From: an uncultured Ruminococcus sp.
GTDB lineage: Bacteria; Bacillota; Clostridia; Oscillospirales; CAG-272
Length of the DNA: 11,526 nt
Assembly: GCA_905202255.1 (NCBI GenBank)
Contig: CAJKRH010000053.1
Coordinates: forward strand, 1 to 11,526
Direction of reading: 5' to 3'
The translations under genes and the position numbers were made by a program. Below, piece after piece: positions 1 through 5,466 of the stretch. The notes under the pieces are model-generated. The model ran no database searches. It was not told the DNA's origin and worked only from the letters and a program-made list of their open reading frames with translations. Positions within the stretch are counted from its first letter, which is position 1. Every line of letters starts with the position of its first letter.

Positions 1-322
1 TCTCGGCGACGCCGACCGAGTTTGCTTCGCAAATCGGTCAATTCCCGCCCTACGATAGAGCTAAAGTCCCGTCAACAGCCAAAACAAGAAATCAAATTTT
101 TCATCCTCTTTTTCTTTTGCAAAAACAGGCGCAAAAGAAAAAGCTATCAAAAAGAAAAGCGCCGATGAAGAGCTTTCGCACTCTGCGGAGCGCGACAAGG
201 GCGACTTGCCCTTGCCCCAGCCGCCTTTTGAAAAAGGCGGGCGAAAACTTTTGGGTGGCGGGCGAAAACTTTAATTATGGTGCGCTAAAACTTCATTATA
301 GTGCGCGAAAACTATGATTTCG
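1..322 (+). repeat. Left copy of a composite multi-hairpin intergenic repeat
   Basis: No gene is supported here. The stretch is a chain of hairpins that reappears in inverted orientation at about 11252-11500. In order: a variable hairpin (14-25 with 29-39, one bulged base); a shared 13-mer GTCAACAGCCAAA (71-83); a perfect 13-bp hairpin (108-120 with 131-143, CTTTTTCTTTTGC arm); a conserved run CTATCAAAAAGAAAA; a hairpin with a TCGCnCTC arm (176-183 with 188-195, one mismatch); a 7-bp hairpin whose sequence differs from the other copy (196-202 with 208-214); and a CCGCCTTTT hairpin (221-229 with 232-240). Then come about four degenerate 22-bp units up to 322. The unit ends directly against the terminator of the minus-strand cysteine desulfurase gene. 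The repeat nature is seen directly. Function is unknown; it could be a non-autonomous mobile repeat or a structured 3' RNA. Confidence 0.8.
236..322 (+). repeat. Degenerate 22-bp tandem repeat (about four units)
   Basis: Units begin near 236, 257, 279 and 301 with a period of 21-22 bases and share a core close to GnGCGCGAAAACTTnATTAT. The first two cores read GGCGGGCGAAAACTTT, the third GGTGCGCTAAAACTTC, the fourth GTGCGCGAAAACTATG. About two recognisable units of the same core occur on the opposite strand at about 11256-11299 in the right-hand repeat copy. The period is close to two helical turns. There are no unique spacers between units, so this is not a CRISPR array. Confidence 0.7.
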
Positions 323-360
323 ATAATAAAAACGGCATCGAGCGATGCCGTTTTTATTAT
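323..360 (-). terminator. Rho-independent terminator of the cysteine desulfurase gene
   Basis: Positions 323-339 pair with 344-360 as an uninterrupted 17-bp stem around a four-base loop (GAGC). On the minus strand the stem ends in TTTTTATTAT, a good U-tract. The stop codon of the cysteine desulfurase gene (359-357) lies inside the first arm read by RNA polymerase, so translation termination and terminator folding share bases. A T-rich run also follows on the plus strand, so the element could act in both directions. Confidence 0.85.
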
Positions 361-1499
361 TTTTCCGGTGCCGCTTTTTCCACCGCAAAGAGGAATCTAT
401 CTGCCTCATCGGTCGTATTGAAGACAGAAAAGCTTGCGCGGACGGCATCGCCGCCTGTGCCGAGCGTTTTATGCGCAAAAGGCGAGCAGTGCATCCCCGC
501 GCGAGTGCAGATTCCGCGTTCTGCAAGTTCCGCCGCGATGGCGGAAGCACTTCTCCTTGCAGAGGTGAAAAGCACGGTGCTTCCGTTTTCGGCAGACGGG
601 AGAAACACTCTGACATCGGGTATGGAGAGCAGTCCGTCGCGCACCCTGCGATAAATTGCGTTTTCATGCTCGCGGATGGCGGCTGTTGTCTTTGCCCTGA
701 CAAATTTCAGTCCCTCGCCCAGTCCCACGATGCATTGCGTGGCAGGCGTTCCCGCCTCATATGATTCGGGCGTGTCATGTCCCATATCCATTTCCGCGGA
801 ATTTATCCCATTTCCGCCGAAAACGGTAGGCGAAAGAAGCGAAAAATCAAAATCATCGGCAAAAATCGCCGCGCCGCTCCCCTGCGGTCCGTACAGTCCC
901 TTATGACCCGGCACACAAAGCACGGAAATATTGTTTTCCTTTATATTTATATCATAAATTCCCGCGCTCTGTGCCGCATCGACGATATAAATTATCCCGT
1001 GCTTTTTGCAAAGAGCGCCGATTTTTGATATCGGCAGAAGATGCGGACAGATATTTGATGCATGCAGAGTCACGATAACGCGTGTATAAGGTGTTATTTT
1101 CTCTTCTATATTGCGTATCACTTCGTCGTCATTGCAGAGCGCATTGAATATCCCGTATGTGATAATGCCTTTTTCGGCAAGTGCGGTGACGGGGCGTGCG
1201 ACGCTGTTATGTTCCAGATTTGAAATCAGAACATGGTCGCGTCGCCGCAGAATACCGCCGAGCGCAAGATTTATCGCATGAGTGGTATTCATTGTGAAAA
1301 TAACATTTTCGGGCTTTGATATACCGAAAAATTCCGCCATATTCATGCGGCAATCATATATTGCCTCTGCGGCACGCATGGATATTTTATGCCCGCTCCT
1401 GCCGGGATTTCCGCAGTATTCCCGCATACAGCGCATCATTTCGCGCATAACGGAAGGCGGCTTCTGAAAGGTTGTGGCGGCATTGTCAAAATATATCAT
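357..1499 (-). CDS. Cysteine desulfurase family protein (class V aminotransferase fold, TIGR01977-like)
   Basis: A 380-residue PLP-dependent enzyme expected in the cytosol, releasing sulfur from cysteine as a persulfide (or acting on selenocysteine). The N-terminus FDNAATTFQKPP is typical of the family. Visible active-site elements are H97 (SNLEHNS), D174 and Q177 (VDAAQS), the PLP lysine K200 (GHKGLYGPQG) and the persulfide cysteine C338 (RAGMHCSP). The length fits the family. The ATG at 1499 has AGAGG five to six bases upstream. It lies 56 bases downstream of a small Se/S-carrier-like gene on the same strand, a pairing often seen in Clostridia, so the cysteine desulfurase may hand sulfur or selenium to that carrier. 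It is not embedded in a suf or isc operon here, so a housekeeping Fe-S role is not indicated. The family is secure; the physiological acceptor is inference. Confidence 0.88.
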   Translation of the reverse strand: MIYFDNAATTFQKPPSVMREMMRCMREYCGNPGRSGHKISMRAAEAIYDCRMNMAEFFGISKPENVIFTMNTTHAINLALGGILRRRDHVLISNLEHNSVARPVTALAEKGIITYGIFNALCNDDEVIRNIEEKITPYTRVIVTLHASNICPHLLPISKIGALCKKHGIIYIVDAAQSAGIYDINIKENNISVLCVPGHKGLYGPQGSGAAIFADDFDFSLLSPTVFGGNGINSAEMDMGHDTPESYEAGTPATQCIVGLGEGLKFVRAKTTAAIREHENAIYRRVRDGLLSIPDVRVFLPSAENGSTVLFTSARRSASAIAAELAERGICTRAGMHCSPFAHKTLGTGGDAVRASFSVFNTTDEADRFLFAVEKAAPEK

Positions 1500-1555
1500 A
1501 AAATTCCTCTTGAAATCAAAAAATAATATCGGCTTTATTCAAAGCCCGAAAAGTC

Positions 1556-1777
1556 TCACAAAATCACTATTCCGCCATATGATATTCCCGCCTCGGCGAG
1601 AATATCAAGTGCGGCATTCACCTTGAAAAAGTCGATTTCCACTCCCGCACTGCAGCCTCTCGGGCTCTGCCCGGGGAGTAATTTTACCGTTTTTGCCTTT
1701 ATGCCCTTTCTGTTTAATAATCGTGCCGCTTTTATTGCCATGGTGGGCGAATTTATTGTTATAACACGACGATTCAT
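1556..1777 (-). CDS. Small DUF3343 / putative Se/S carrier-like protein
   Basis: A 73-residue protein resembling the DUF3343 (Pfam Se_S_carrier) family: an N-terminal beta strand (RRVITINS), a helix (TMAIKAARLLNRKG), a second strand (KAKTVKLLPG), then a conserved cysteine in PRGCSAGVEI (C42), which fits the expected thiol carrier site, and a C-terminal helix plus strand. I chose the ATG at 1777-1775 because GGAG sits five to six bases upstream and the protein then begins at the first strand. An in-frame ATG at 1816 would add 13 residues that do not look like the family and overlap a hairpin. The next gene on the same strand is a cysteine desulfurase, so a sulfur or selenium relay is plausible. 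No selD, selA or yqeB/yqeC gene is present in the window, so selenium cannot be argued from context. Confidence 0.75.
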   Translation of the reverse strand: MNRRVITINSPTMAIKAARLLNRKGIKAKTVKLLPGQSPRGCSAGVEIDFFKVNAALDILAEAGISYGGIVIL

Positions 1778-1850
1778 TTTGTCTCCGTATATGCTTGGGT
1801 AAAGCATATTTTTCATTTTTTCTTGCGGAAAAATCTTCTTCCGCTACTCT

Positions 1851-1880
1851 ATTATATGCCGTGGTATTTGCTTTTGCCCA
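1851..1880 (-). promoter_or_regulatory. Candidate sigma-A promoter for the carrier/cysteine desulfurase pair
   Basis: Read on the minus strand there is a perfect -10 TATAAT (1856-1851), and 18 bases upstream TGGGCA (1880-1875), which matches four of six bases of the -35 consensus. A start near 1844 would give a leader of about 65-70 bases. That leader could form two hairpins, GCGGAA with TTCCGC (1825-1844) and ATATGC with GCATAT (1789-1809); the second lies just upstream of the ribosome binding site. The -35 is weak and the call is tentative. Confidence 0.4.
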
Positions 1881-1942
1881 AAGAAAAAAATTGCTTTATT
1901 TTCCCACTTATAAAAAATGCAAAGCTTCAGATAATAAGACCA

Positions 1943-1988
1943 GAACAAACGACATAAGTCATTTGTTCGGTAGTGTTCGCCCGAACAA
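1943..1988 (+). promoter_or_regulatory. Two mutually exclusive hairpins upstream of the spore protein gene
   Basis: Positions 1943-1953 can pair with 1958-1968 (10 of 11 pairs, loop ATAA). The 3' arm of that hairpin overlaps TTGTTCGG (1963-1970), which pairs perfectly with CCGAACAA (1981-1988). Both cannot form together. This arrangement resembles an attenuator-like switch or nested operator half-sites. Whether the region is transcribed is not known, since I find no convincing sigma-G promoter. Confidence 0.4.
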
Positions 1989-2007
1989 TGGCAAAGCGGC
2001 AAAAAGA

Positions 2008-2105
2008 AACAGCGCCATCCCGAGCCTGTAAAGCAAAGGAGGGAAAAGCTTCGGAAATATCCGATGAAAGCTGTTTTGACAGGCGTGGCGCTGTTACTCT
2101 CGGGG
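2008..2105 (+). ncRNA. Candidate structured 5' leader with a possible pseudoknot, upstream of the spore protein gene
   Basis: A nested fold is visible. P1 is a perfect 10-bp helix (2008-2017 with 2086-2095). P2 is GCCTGT with ACAGGC (2024-2029 with 2079-2084). Inside is a hairpin with AGCT plus TCGG (2047-2054) pairing with CCGA (2061-2064) and AGCT (2069-2072). The internal loop between P1 and P2 contains CCCGA (2019-2023), which is complementary to TCGGG (2100-2104) just past P1, giving a possible H-type pseudoknot. The fold ends about 50 bases before the start codon of the spore protein. I could not match it to a riboswitch class I can recall. It may be a cis-regulatory leader or a small RNA. 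Confidence 0.5.
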
Positions 2106-2155
2106 AATGCAGAAAAAGTTTATGTTGATTTTCAAAATTTGAGGAGAAAATAAAA

Positions 2156-2347
2156 ATGGCAAGCAAGAAGAATATTGTCCCCGAGGCAAAGGAAGCTCTC
2201 AATAAGTTTAAGATGGAAGCTGCAAACGAAGTCGGCGTTAACCTCAAGCAGGGTTACAATGGCGACCTCACATCCAAGCAGGCAGGTTCTGTAGGCGGTC
2301 AGATGGTTAAAAAGATGATCGAGTCCTACGAGAACTCTATTAAATAA
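2156..2347 (+). CDS. Alpha/beta-type small acid-soluble spore protein (SASP)
   Basis: A 63-residue DNA-binding protein that coats and protects spore DNA and is degraded during germination. It has the family layout: a short basic N-terminus (MASKKN), a first helix ending in KMEAANEVGV that contains the expected GPR protease cleavage region, the linker GYNGDLTSKQAGSVGG, and a second helix (QMVKKMIESYE). The length is normal for the family. The ATG has GAGGAG nine bases upstream. It stands alone with its own leader and terminator, as SASP genes usually do. Forespore-specific sigma-G control would be expected from the family, but I cannot point to a clear sigma-G promoter upstream. This gene is the best evidence that the organism forms spores. 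Confidence 0.93.
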   Translation: MASKKNIVPEAKEALNKFKMEAANEVGVNLKQGYNGDLTSKQAGSVGGQMVKKMIESYENSIK

Positions 2348-2374
2348 GCTTTAAGGGAACATTTATTAAAAATG

Positions 2375-2416
2375 AAATCAGTCGCACGGCATTTTGCCGT
2401 GCGACTGATTTTTTTT
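2375..2416 (+). terminator. Rho-independent terminator of the spore protein gene
   Basis: A perfect 17-bp stem (2375-2391 with 2395-2411) with a three-base loop, followed by an uninterrupted T run to 2416. It lies 27 bases after the stop codon and isolates the spore protein gene from the deoC promoter. Confidence 0.93.
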
Positions 2417-2466
2417 GTTGCGTTTCACTTGACAATTCGCTTTTTGCCGAAAATATCGGTACGCTC

Positions 2467-2495
2467 TTGAATAATTTACCGACATATGTTATAAT
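2467..2495 (+). promoter_or_regulatory. Sigma-A promoter for deoC-deoD
   Basis: TTGAAT (2467-2472), a 17-base spacer, then TATAAT (2490-2495) preceded by an extended -10 TG at 2487-2488. Transcription should begin near 2502, giving a leader of about 70 bases that contains a small CGGCA/TGCCG hairpin (2511-2524), a possible operator or leader stem. A second TTGACA at 2429-2434 has no good -10 at the right distance. Confidence 0.8.
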
Positions 2496-2571
2496 CATTA
2501 CATCAGGACACGGCATAAGTGCCGAAAAACCCGCGCAAAGAGCAAAAAACAAATACAAATGAGGTGTAAGC

Positions 2572-3243
2572 ATGGAACTTGAAAAAATTTTATCCGCGGT
2601 AGACCACACGTTACTTGCACAGGGTGCGACATGGGAGGAAATAAAAGCAATATGCGATGACGGCATTAAATATCATACGGCTTCCGTATGTATTCCCGCA
2701 TCATATGTTGCGCGTGCAAAGGAATATGTCGGCGATAAGGTTGCCGTATGCACGGTTATCGGCTTTCCCAACGGTTATTCCACAACGGCAACGAAATGCT
2801 TTGAAACAGAGGATGCAATAAAAAACGGCGCGGACGAGATTGATATGGTTATCAATATCGGCTGGCTCAAGGATAAGAGATATGACGACCTGCTCGCCGA
2901 GATAAAAGCCGTAAAGGCTGCCTGCTCTGGTCATATACTCAAAGTTATCATCGAAACCTGCCTGCTCACCGATGAAGAAAAGATAAAGATGTGTGAGATA
3001 GTAAACAAATCTGGTGCGGATTTCATCAAAACCTCCACAGGTTTTTCCACAGGCGGCGCAACCTTTGATGATATCGCGCTTTTTGCCGCTCATGTTGAAA
3101 AACATGTCAGAATAAAGGCGGCAGGAGGCATCTCGTCGCTCGAGGATGCCGAAAAATTCCTCGCGCTCGGCGCATCGCGTCTCGGCACGAGCAGAATAGT
3201 AAAAATAGTAAAGAAATTGCCGACGGAATCCGTCGGATATTAA
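2572..3243 (+). CDS. deoC: Deoxyribose-phosphate aldolase
   Basis: A 223-residue class I aldolase that splits 2-deoxyribose-5-phosphate into acetaldehyde and glyceraldehyde-3-phosphate, the last step of deoxynucleoside catabolism. The TIM-barrel family is recognised from DHTLL at the N-terminus, VIGFPNGYSTTATK, the catalytic aspartate D91 in GADEIDMVIN, the Schiff-base lysine K153 in FIKTSTGFSTGGAT, and the proton-relay lysine K182 in RIKAAGGI. These correspond to D102, K167 and K201 of the E. coli enzyme. The length is that of the shorter bacterial form. The ATG has GAGGTG upstream. It is first in its transcript, 11 bases before deoD, so aldolase and phosphorylase are co-expressed. No phosphopentomutase gene lies between, so deoxyribose-1-phosphate must be isomerised by an enzyme encoded elsewhere. 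Confidence 0.96.
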   Translation: MELEKILSAVDHTLLAQGATWEEIKAICDDGIKYHTASVCIPASYVARAKEYVGDKVAVCTVIGFPNGYSTTATKCFETEDAIKNGADEIDMVINIGWLKDKRYDDLLAEIKAVKAACSGHILKVIIETCLLTDEEKIKMCEIVNKSGADFIKTSTGFSTGGATFDDIALFAAHVEKHVRIKAAGGISSLEDAEKFLALGASRLGTSRIVKIVKKLPTESVGY

Positions 3244-3254
3244 AGGAGGACAAT

Positions 3255-4010
3255 ATGGCAAATTACCCTACCCCGCATATAAATGCGACACCCGAGGATT
3301 TCGCTCCCACCGTTCTCATGCCGGGCGACCCGCTTCGCTCGAAATTCATTGCGGAGAATTTTCTTGAGGCTCCGCGGCTCGTAAACAATGTCCGCGGTAT
3401 ACAGGGCTATACCGGAAAATACAAGGGTACTCCCGTTTCCGTCATGGCGAGCGGCATGGGTATCCCGTCTATCGGCATATATTCCTATGAGCTCTTCAAC
3501 TTTTTCGGAGTTGAAAATATCATTCGCGTCGGCTCCGCCGGCGGCTACTCCGAAAAGGTGCATATCCGCGATATAGTTATCGGTCAGGGTTCCTGCACTG
3601 ATTCAAACTATGCCGCGCAGTTTCATCTTCCCGGAACCTTTGCGCCGATATGCGATTTTGCTCTGCTTTCCGCCTGCGTGGAATCCGCAAAAGCGCTGGG
3701 CATAAGCAATTATCATGTCGGCAATGTGCTCTCCTCCGATTGCTTCTACGGCGACGGTGCGGGACTTCCCGACTGGATGCAGGTAAAGAATGCATGGGCT
3801 AAAATGGGTGTGCTCGCAGTGGAAATGGAAAGTGCCGCACTCTATATGAATGCGGCAAGAGCGGGCAAGCGTGCGCTCGGTATTTTCACCGTGTCCGACC
3901 ACCTCGTGACCGGCGAGGCGACCAGCGCACTTGAACGCCAGACCTCTTTTACGGCAATGATGGAGCTTGCGCTCGAAACAGCCGTTTCCATGGCTAAGGC
4001 AAAACTCTGA
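3255..4010 (+). CDS. deoD: Purine-nucleoside phosphorylase, DeoD type
   Basis: A 251-residue enzyme that cleaves purine (deoxy)nucleosides with phosphate to the free base and (deoxy)ribose-1-phosphate. The hexameric DeoD (NP-I) type is shown by TPHINA (H8), the phosphate loop MPGDPLR (G24, R28), IIRVGSAGG (R91, S94), the nucleoside-binding VEMES (E190, M191, E192), and SDH (S214, D215) with R228 following. Against E. coli DeoD there is a modest insertion around residues 165-180 (DGAGLPDWMQVKNAW), which accounts for the extra length over the usual 235-240. The ATG is preceded by AAAGGAGG. It follows deoC by 11 bases. After it comes a non-coding stretch with a weak hairpin, then the strong promoter of the transporter operon. 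Confidence 0.95.
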   Translation: MANYPTPHINATPEDFAPTVLMPGDPLRSKFIAENFLEAPRLVNNVRGIQGYTGKYKGTPVSVMASGMGIPSIGIYSYELFNFFGVENIIRVGSAGGYSEKVHIRDIVIGQGSCTDSNYAAQFHLPGTFAPICDFALLSACVESAKALGISNYHVGNVLSSDCFYGDGAGLPDWMQVKNAWAKMGVLAVEMESAALYMNAARAGKRALGIFTVSDHLVTGEATSALERQTSFTAMMELALETAVSMAKAKL

Positions 4011-4021
4011 TGCCTCTATAG

Positions 4022-4048
4022 TGCGGTTTGCATTATAGCAATGCCGCA
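4022..4048 (+). other. Imperfect hairpin after deoD (weak terminator at best)
   Basis: TGCGG (4022-4026) pairs with CCGCA (4044-4048), and TTGC (4028-4031) with GCAA (4038-4041), with an internal loop between. It lies 12 bases past the deoD stop but is followed by AAAAATG, not a T run. It is therefore a poor intrinsic terminator, and read-through into the transporter operon is likely. Confidence 0.4.
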
Positions 4049-4116
4049 AAAATGTTAAATTTGCACAATCGTATAAAACTACAGATAAAATTTATATGTA
4101 ATATGCCAAAAAAGCA

Positions 4117-4145
4117 TTGACAAACAAAAGCGTATCATATATAAT
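4117..4145 (+). promoter_or_regulatory. Perfect-consensus sigma-A promoter for the nucleoside uptake and salvage operon
   Basis: TTGACA (4117-4122), a 17-base spacer, then TATAAT (4140-4145). Both hexamers match the vegetative consensus exactly. Transcription should start near 4152. The leader of about 67 bases contains an inverted repeat TTAAAG...CTTTAA (4156-4174), placed where a repressor could bind. A promoter this good is expected to be limited by a repressor or by a leader structure; no known operator is recognised. Confidence 0.88.
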
Positions 4146-4218
4146 AGTTGTAGTATTAAAGTTTTACACTTTAAACAAAAATATGGGTCTATCCCAAAAA
4201 AACAACAGGAGAAATACG

Positions 4219-5315
4219 ATGAAAAAGATTATTTCTGTTTTCCTTTGCATTGCAATGCTCGCTACCTGCTGTGTTGCTTTTGCATCCTGCGGCAAAAAGA
4301 CATTTGAAATCGCAGTGGTTACGGATGTAGGTCAGCTTATGGACGGCGGCTTCAACCAGGGCACATATGAGGGTGCCAAGGCTTATGCCGAGAAAAACGG
4401 TCTCACCTACAAGTATTATCAGCCCGACAACGGCTCCGACGCCAGCGACAACGACCGTATAGCCGCTATGAGACAGGCTATCAACAACGGCGCCAAGATT
4501 ATCGTTACCCCCGGCTTCCTTCAGGAAACAGCCATAAAGACTGTTGCCACGGAAAATCCCGATGTCAAGTTTGTATTTGTTGACGGCTGGGCACTCGGTC
4601 TTGACAATGTTACCGCTATCACCTACAAAGAGCAGGAATGCGGCTACATGGCAGGCTATGCAGTGGTTAAAGAGGGCTACACAAAGCTCGGCTACACGGT
4701 CGCGGCGGCGGCGGTGCAAATCCCGCGTGCAACCGTTTCGGCTACGGCTTCGTTCAGGGCGCCGAAGCAGCTGCAAAGGAGCTCGGCAAAAATATCACAA
4801 TCAAGTACAGCTACAAGTACGGCGACGGCTTCTCGGCTTCTCCCGATCTTCAGACACAGATCGCAGGCTGGTATGCGGCAGGTACAGAAGTAGTATTCTC
4901 CTGCGGCGGCTCCATGCTTCAGTCGGTTAAATCCGCGGCTGCTGAATATCCGAATGCAAAGATAGTCGGTGTTGATACAGACCAGTCCGCTCAGTCATCC
5001 CAGATTATAACATCCGCTATGAAGGAGCTTGCAGTATCCGTTCAGCAGGTTCTCGGTCAGTTCTATGCAGATAAGTGGAATACCGAGCTTGCAAACAAGG
5101 TTCAGGACCTCGGTGCTGCCGATAACGCTACAGGTCTGCCCACAGCAAAGGATTCATGGAGATTCTCCAAGTTCACCGTTGCTGAGTATACAGAGCTCTT
5201 CAATAAAATCAAAGACGGTACAATAGTTCCCGTAAGCAAGGTTCCCGAAGCTGCAAACTATGCAGACTGGCTCTCCGAAGGTCTTACAAACACAACTATC
5301 GATTTTGAAAAATAA
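4219..5315 (+). pseudogene. nupN: BMP-family nucleoside-binding lipoprotein (PnrA/NupN-like), interrupted by a frame disruption
   Basis: The substrate-binding lipoprotein of a nucleoside ABC importer, anchored on the outer face of the membrane. The ATG at 4219 has AGGAG upstream and gives a signal peptide MKKIISVFLCIAMLATCCVA ending in a lipobox FASC (C24). The mature part begins with the family motif VTDVGQLMDGGFNQGTYEG. The frame is good to about codon 160 (4698), and the family sequence then continues from 4713 in the -1 frame (GANPACNRFGYGFVQG onward) to the stop at 5315. Read as sequenced, frame 1 ends early at 4893, and an isolated start at 4914 would give only a 133-residue C-terminal part. 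Restoring one base gives about 365 residues, normal for the family. The break falls in a GCG/GGC run, so a sequencing error, a recent deletion or a strain variant all fit. Downstream ATPase and permease genes are intact, which favours an error or a recent event. Confidence 0.85.
4696..4715 (+). other. Frame disruption site in a GCG/GGC tract
   Basis: The upstream frame reads Gly-Tyr-Thr then GTC followed by four GCG codons. The downstream frame reads the same bases as GGC GGC GGC GGT GCA, giving the glycine-rich loop followed by ANPACNRFGYG that suits this family. One extra base (for example a G in the tract) would join the two. No X XXY YYZ slippery heptamer is visible. Confidence 0.8.
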
Positions 5316-5333
5316 TAAATAGTTTTTCAGTTC

Positions 5334-5365
5334 GCCGTATGTGCGCCAATCGGCGCACATACGGC
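5334..5365 (+). other. Perfect 14-bp hairpin between lipoprotein and ATPase genes
   Basis: GCCGTATGTGCGCC (5334-5347) pairs perfectly with 5352-5365 around the loop AATC. It begins 19 bases after the lipoprotein stop. It is followed by ATTCTGTTAT rather than a solid T run, so it could be a partial terminator or a 3' mRNA stabiliser. Either would yield more binding protein than ATPase and permease, as is common in ABC importer operons. Confidence 0.75.
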
Positions 5366-5466
5366 ATTCTGTTATAGCCGGCTCATTTCTTTCTGAAGGC
5401 GCATCCGCGCGGCTACATCTTCAAAAGGGAATGAAAACTATATTTATTGAAGGAAGGCACAGGCTT

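Noticed and set aside
117..317. Short open frame through the left repeat
   Set aside because: It consists wholly of repeat hairpins, has no ribosome binding site, and low-complexity Lys/Arg content; the counterpart on the right is likewise explained by the repeat.
236..322. Possible CRISPR-like array
   Set aside because: The units are contiguous, degenerate and lack unique spacers; no cas genes are present.
1850..1990. Sigma-G promoter for the spore protein gene
   Set aside because: Sequences such as CATAAGT (1953-1959) and GATAATA (1930-1936) match only partly and have no good -35 at 17-18 bases.
2008..2105. Assignment of the leader to c-di-GMP, c-di-AMP, cobalamin or SAM riboswitch classes
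   Set aside because: The conserved loop sequences of those classes, as I know them, are not present; only the presence of a fold can be supported.
2701..3261. Minus-strand frame opposite deoC
   Set aside because: It is the complement of an intact deoC and has no family resemblance or ribosome binding site.
4117..4218. Longer start for the lipoprotein gene at 4117
   Set aside because: The segment contains the perfect promoter; the ATG at 4219 has a good ribosome binding site and begins a proper lipoprotein signal peptide.
4696..4715. Programmed -1 ribosomal frameshifting in the lipoprotein gene
   Set aside because: No slippery heptamer of X XXY YYZ form and no obvious stimulatory structure at the right distance; such recoding is not known in this family.
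5341..5466. N-terminal extension of the ABC ATPase
   Set aside because: It would run through the 14-bp hairpin; the extension has no family resemblance and the best ribosome binding site is just before 5467.
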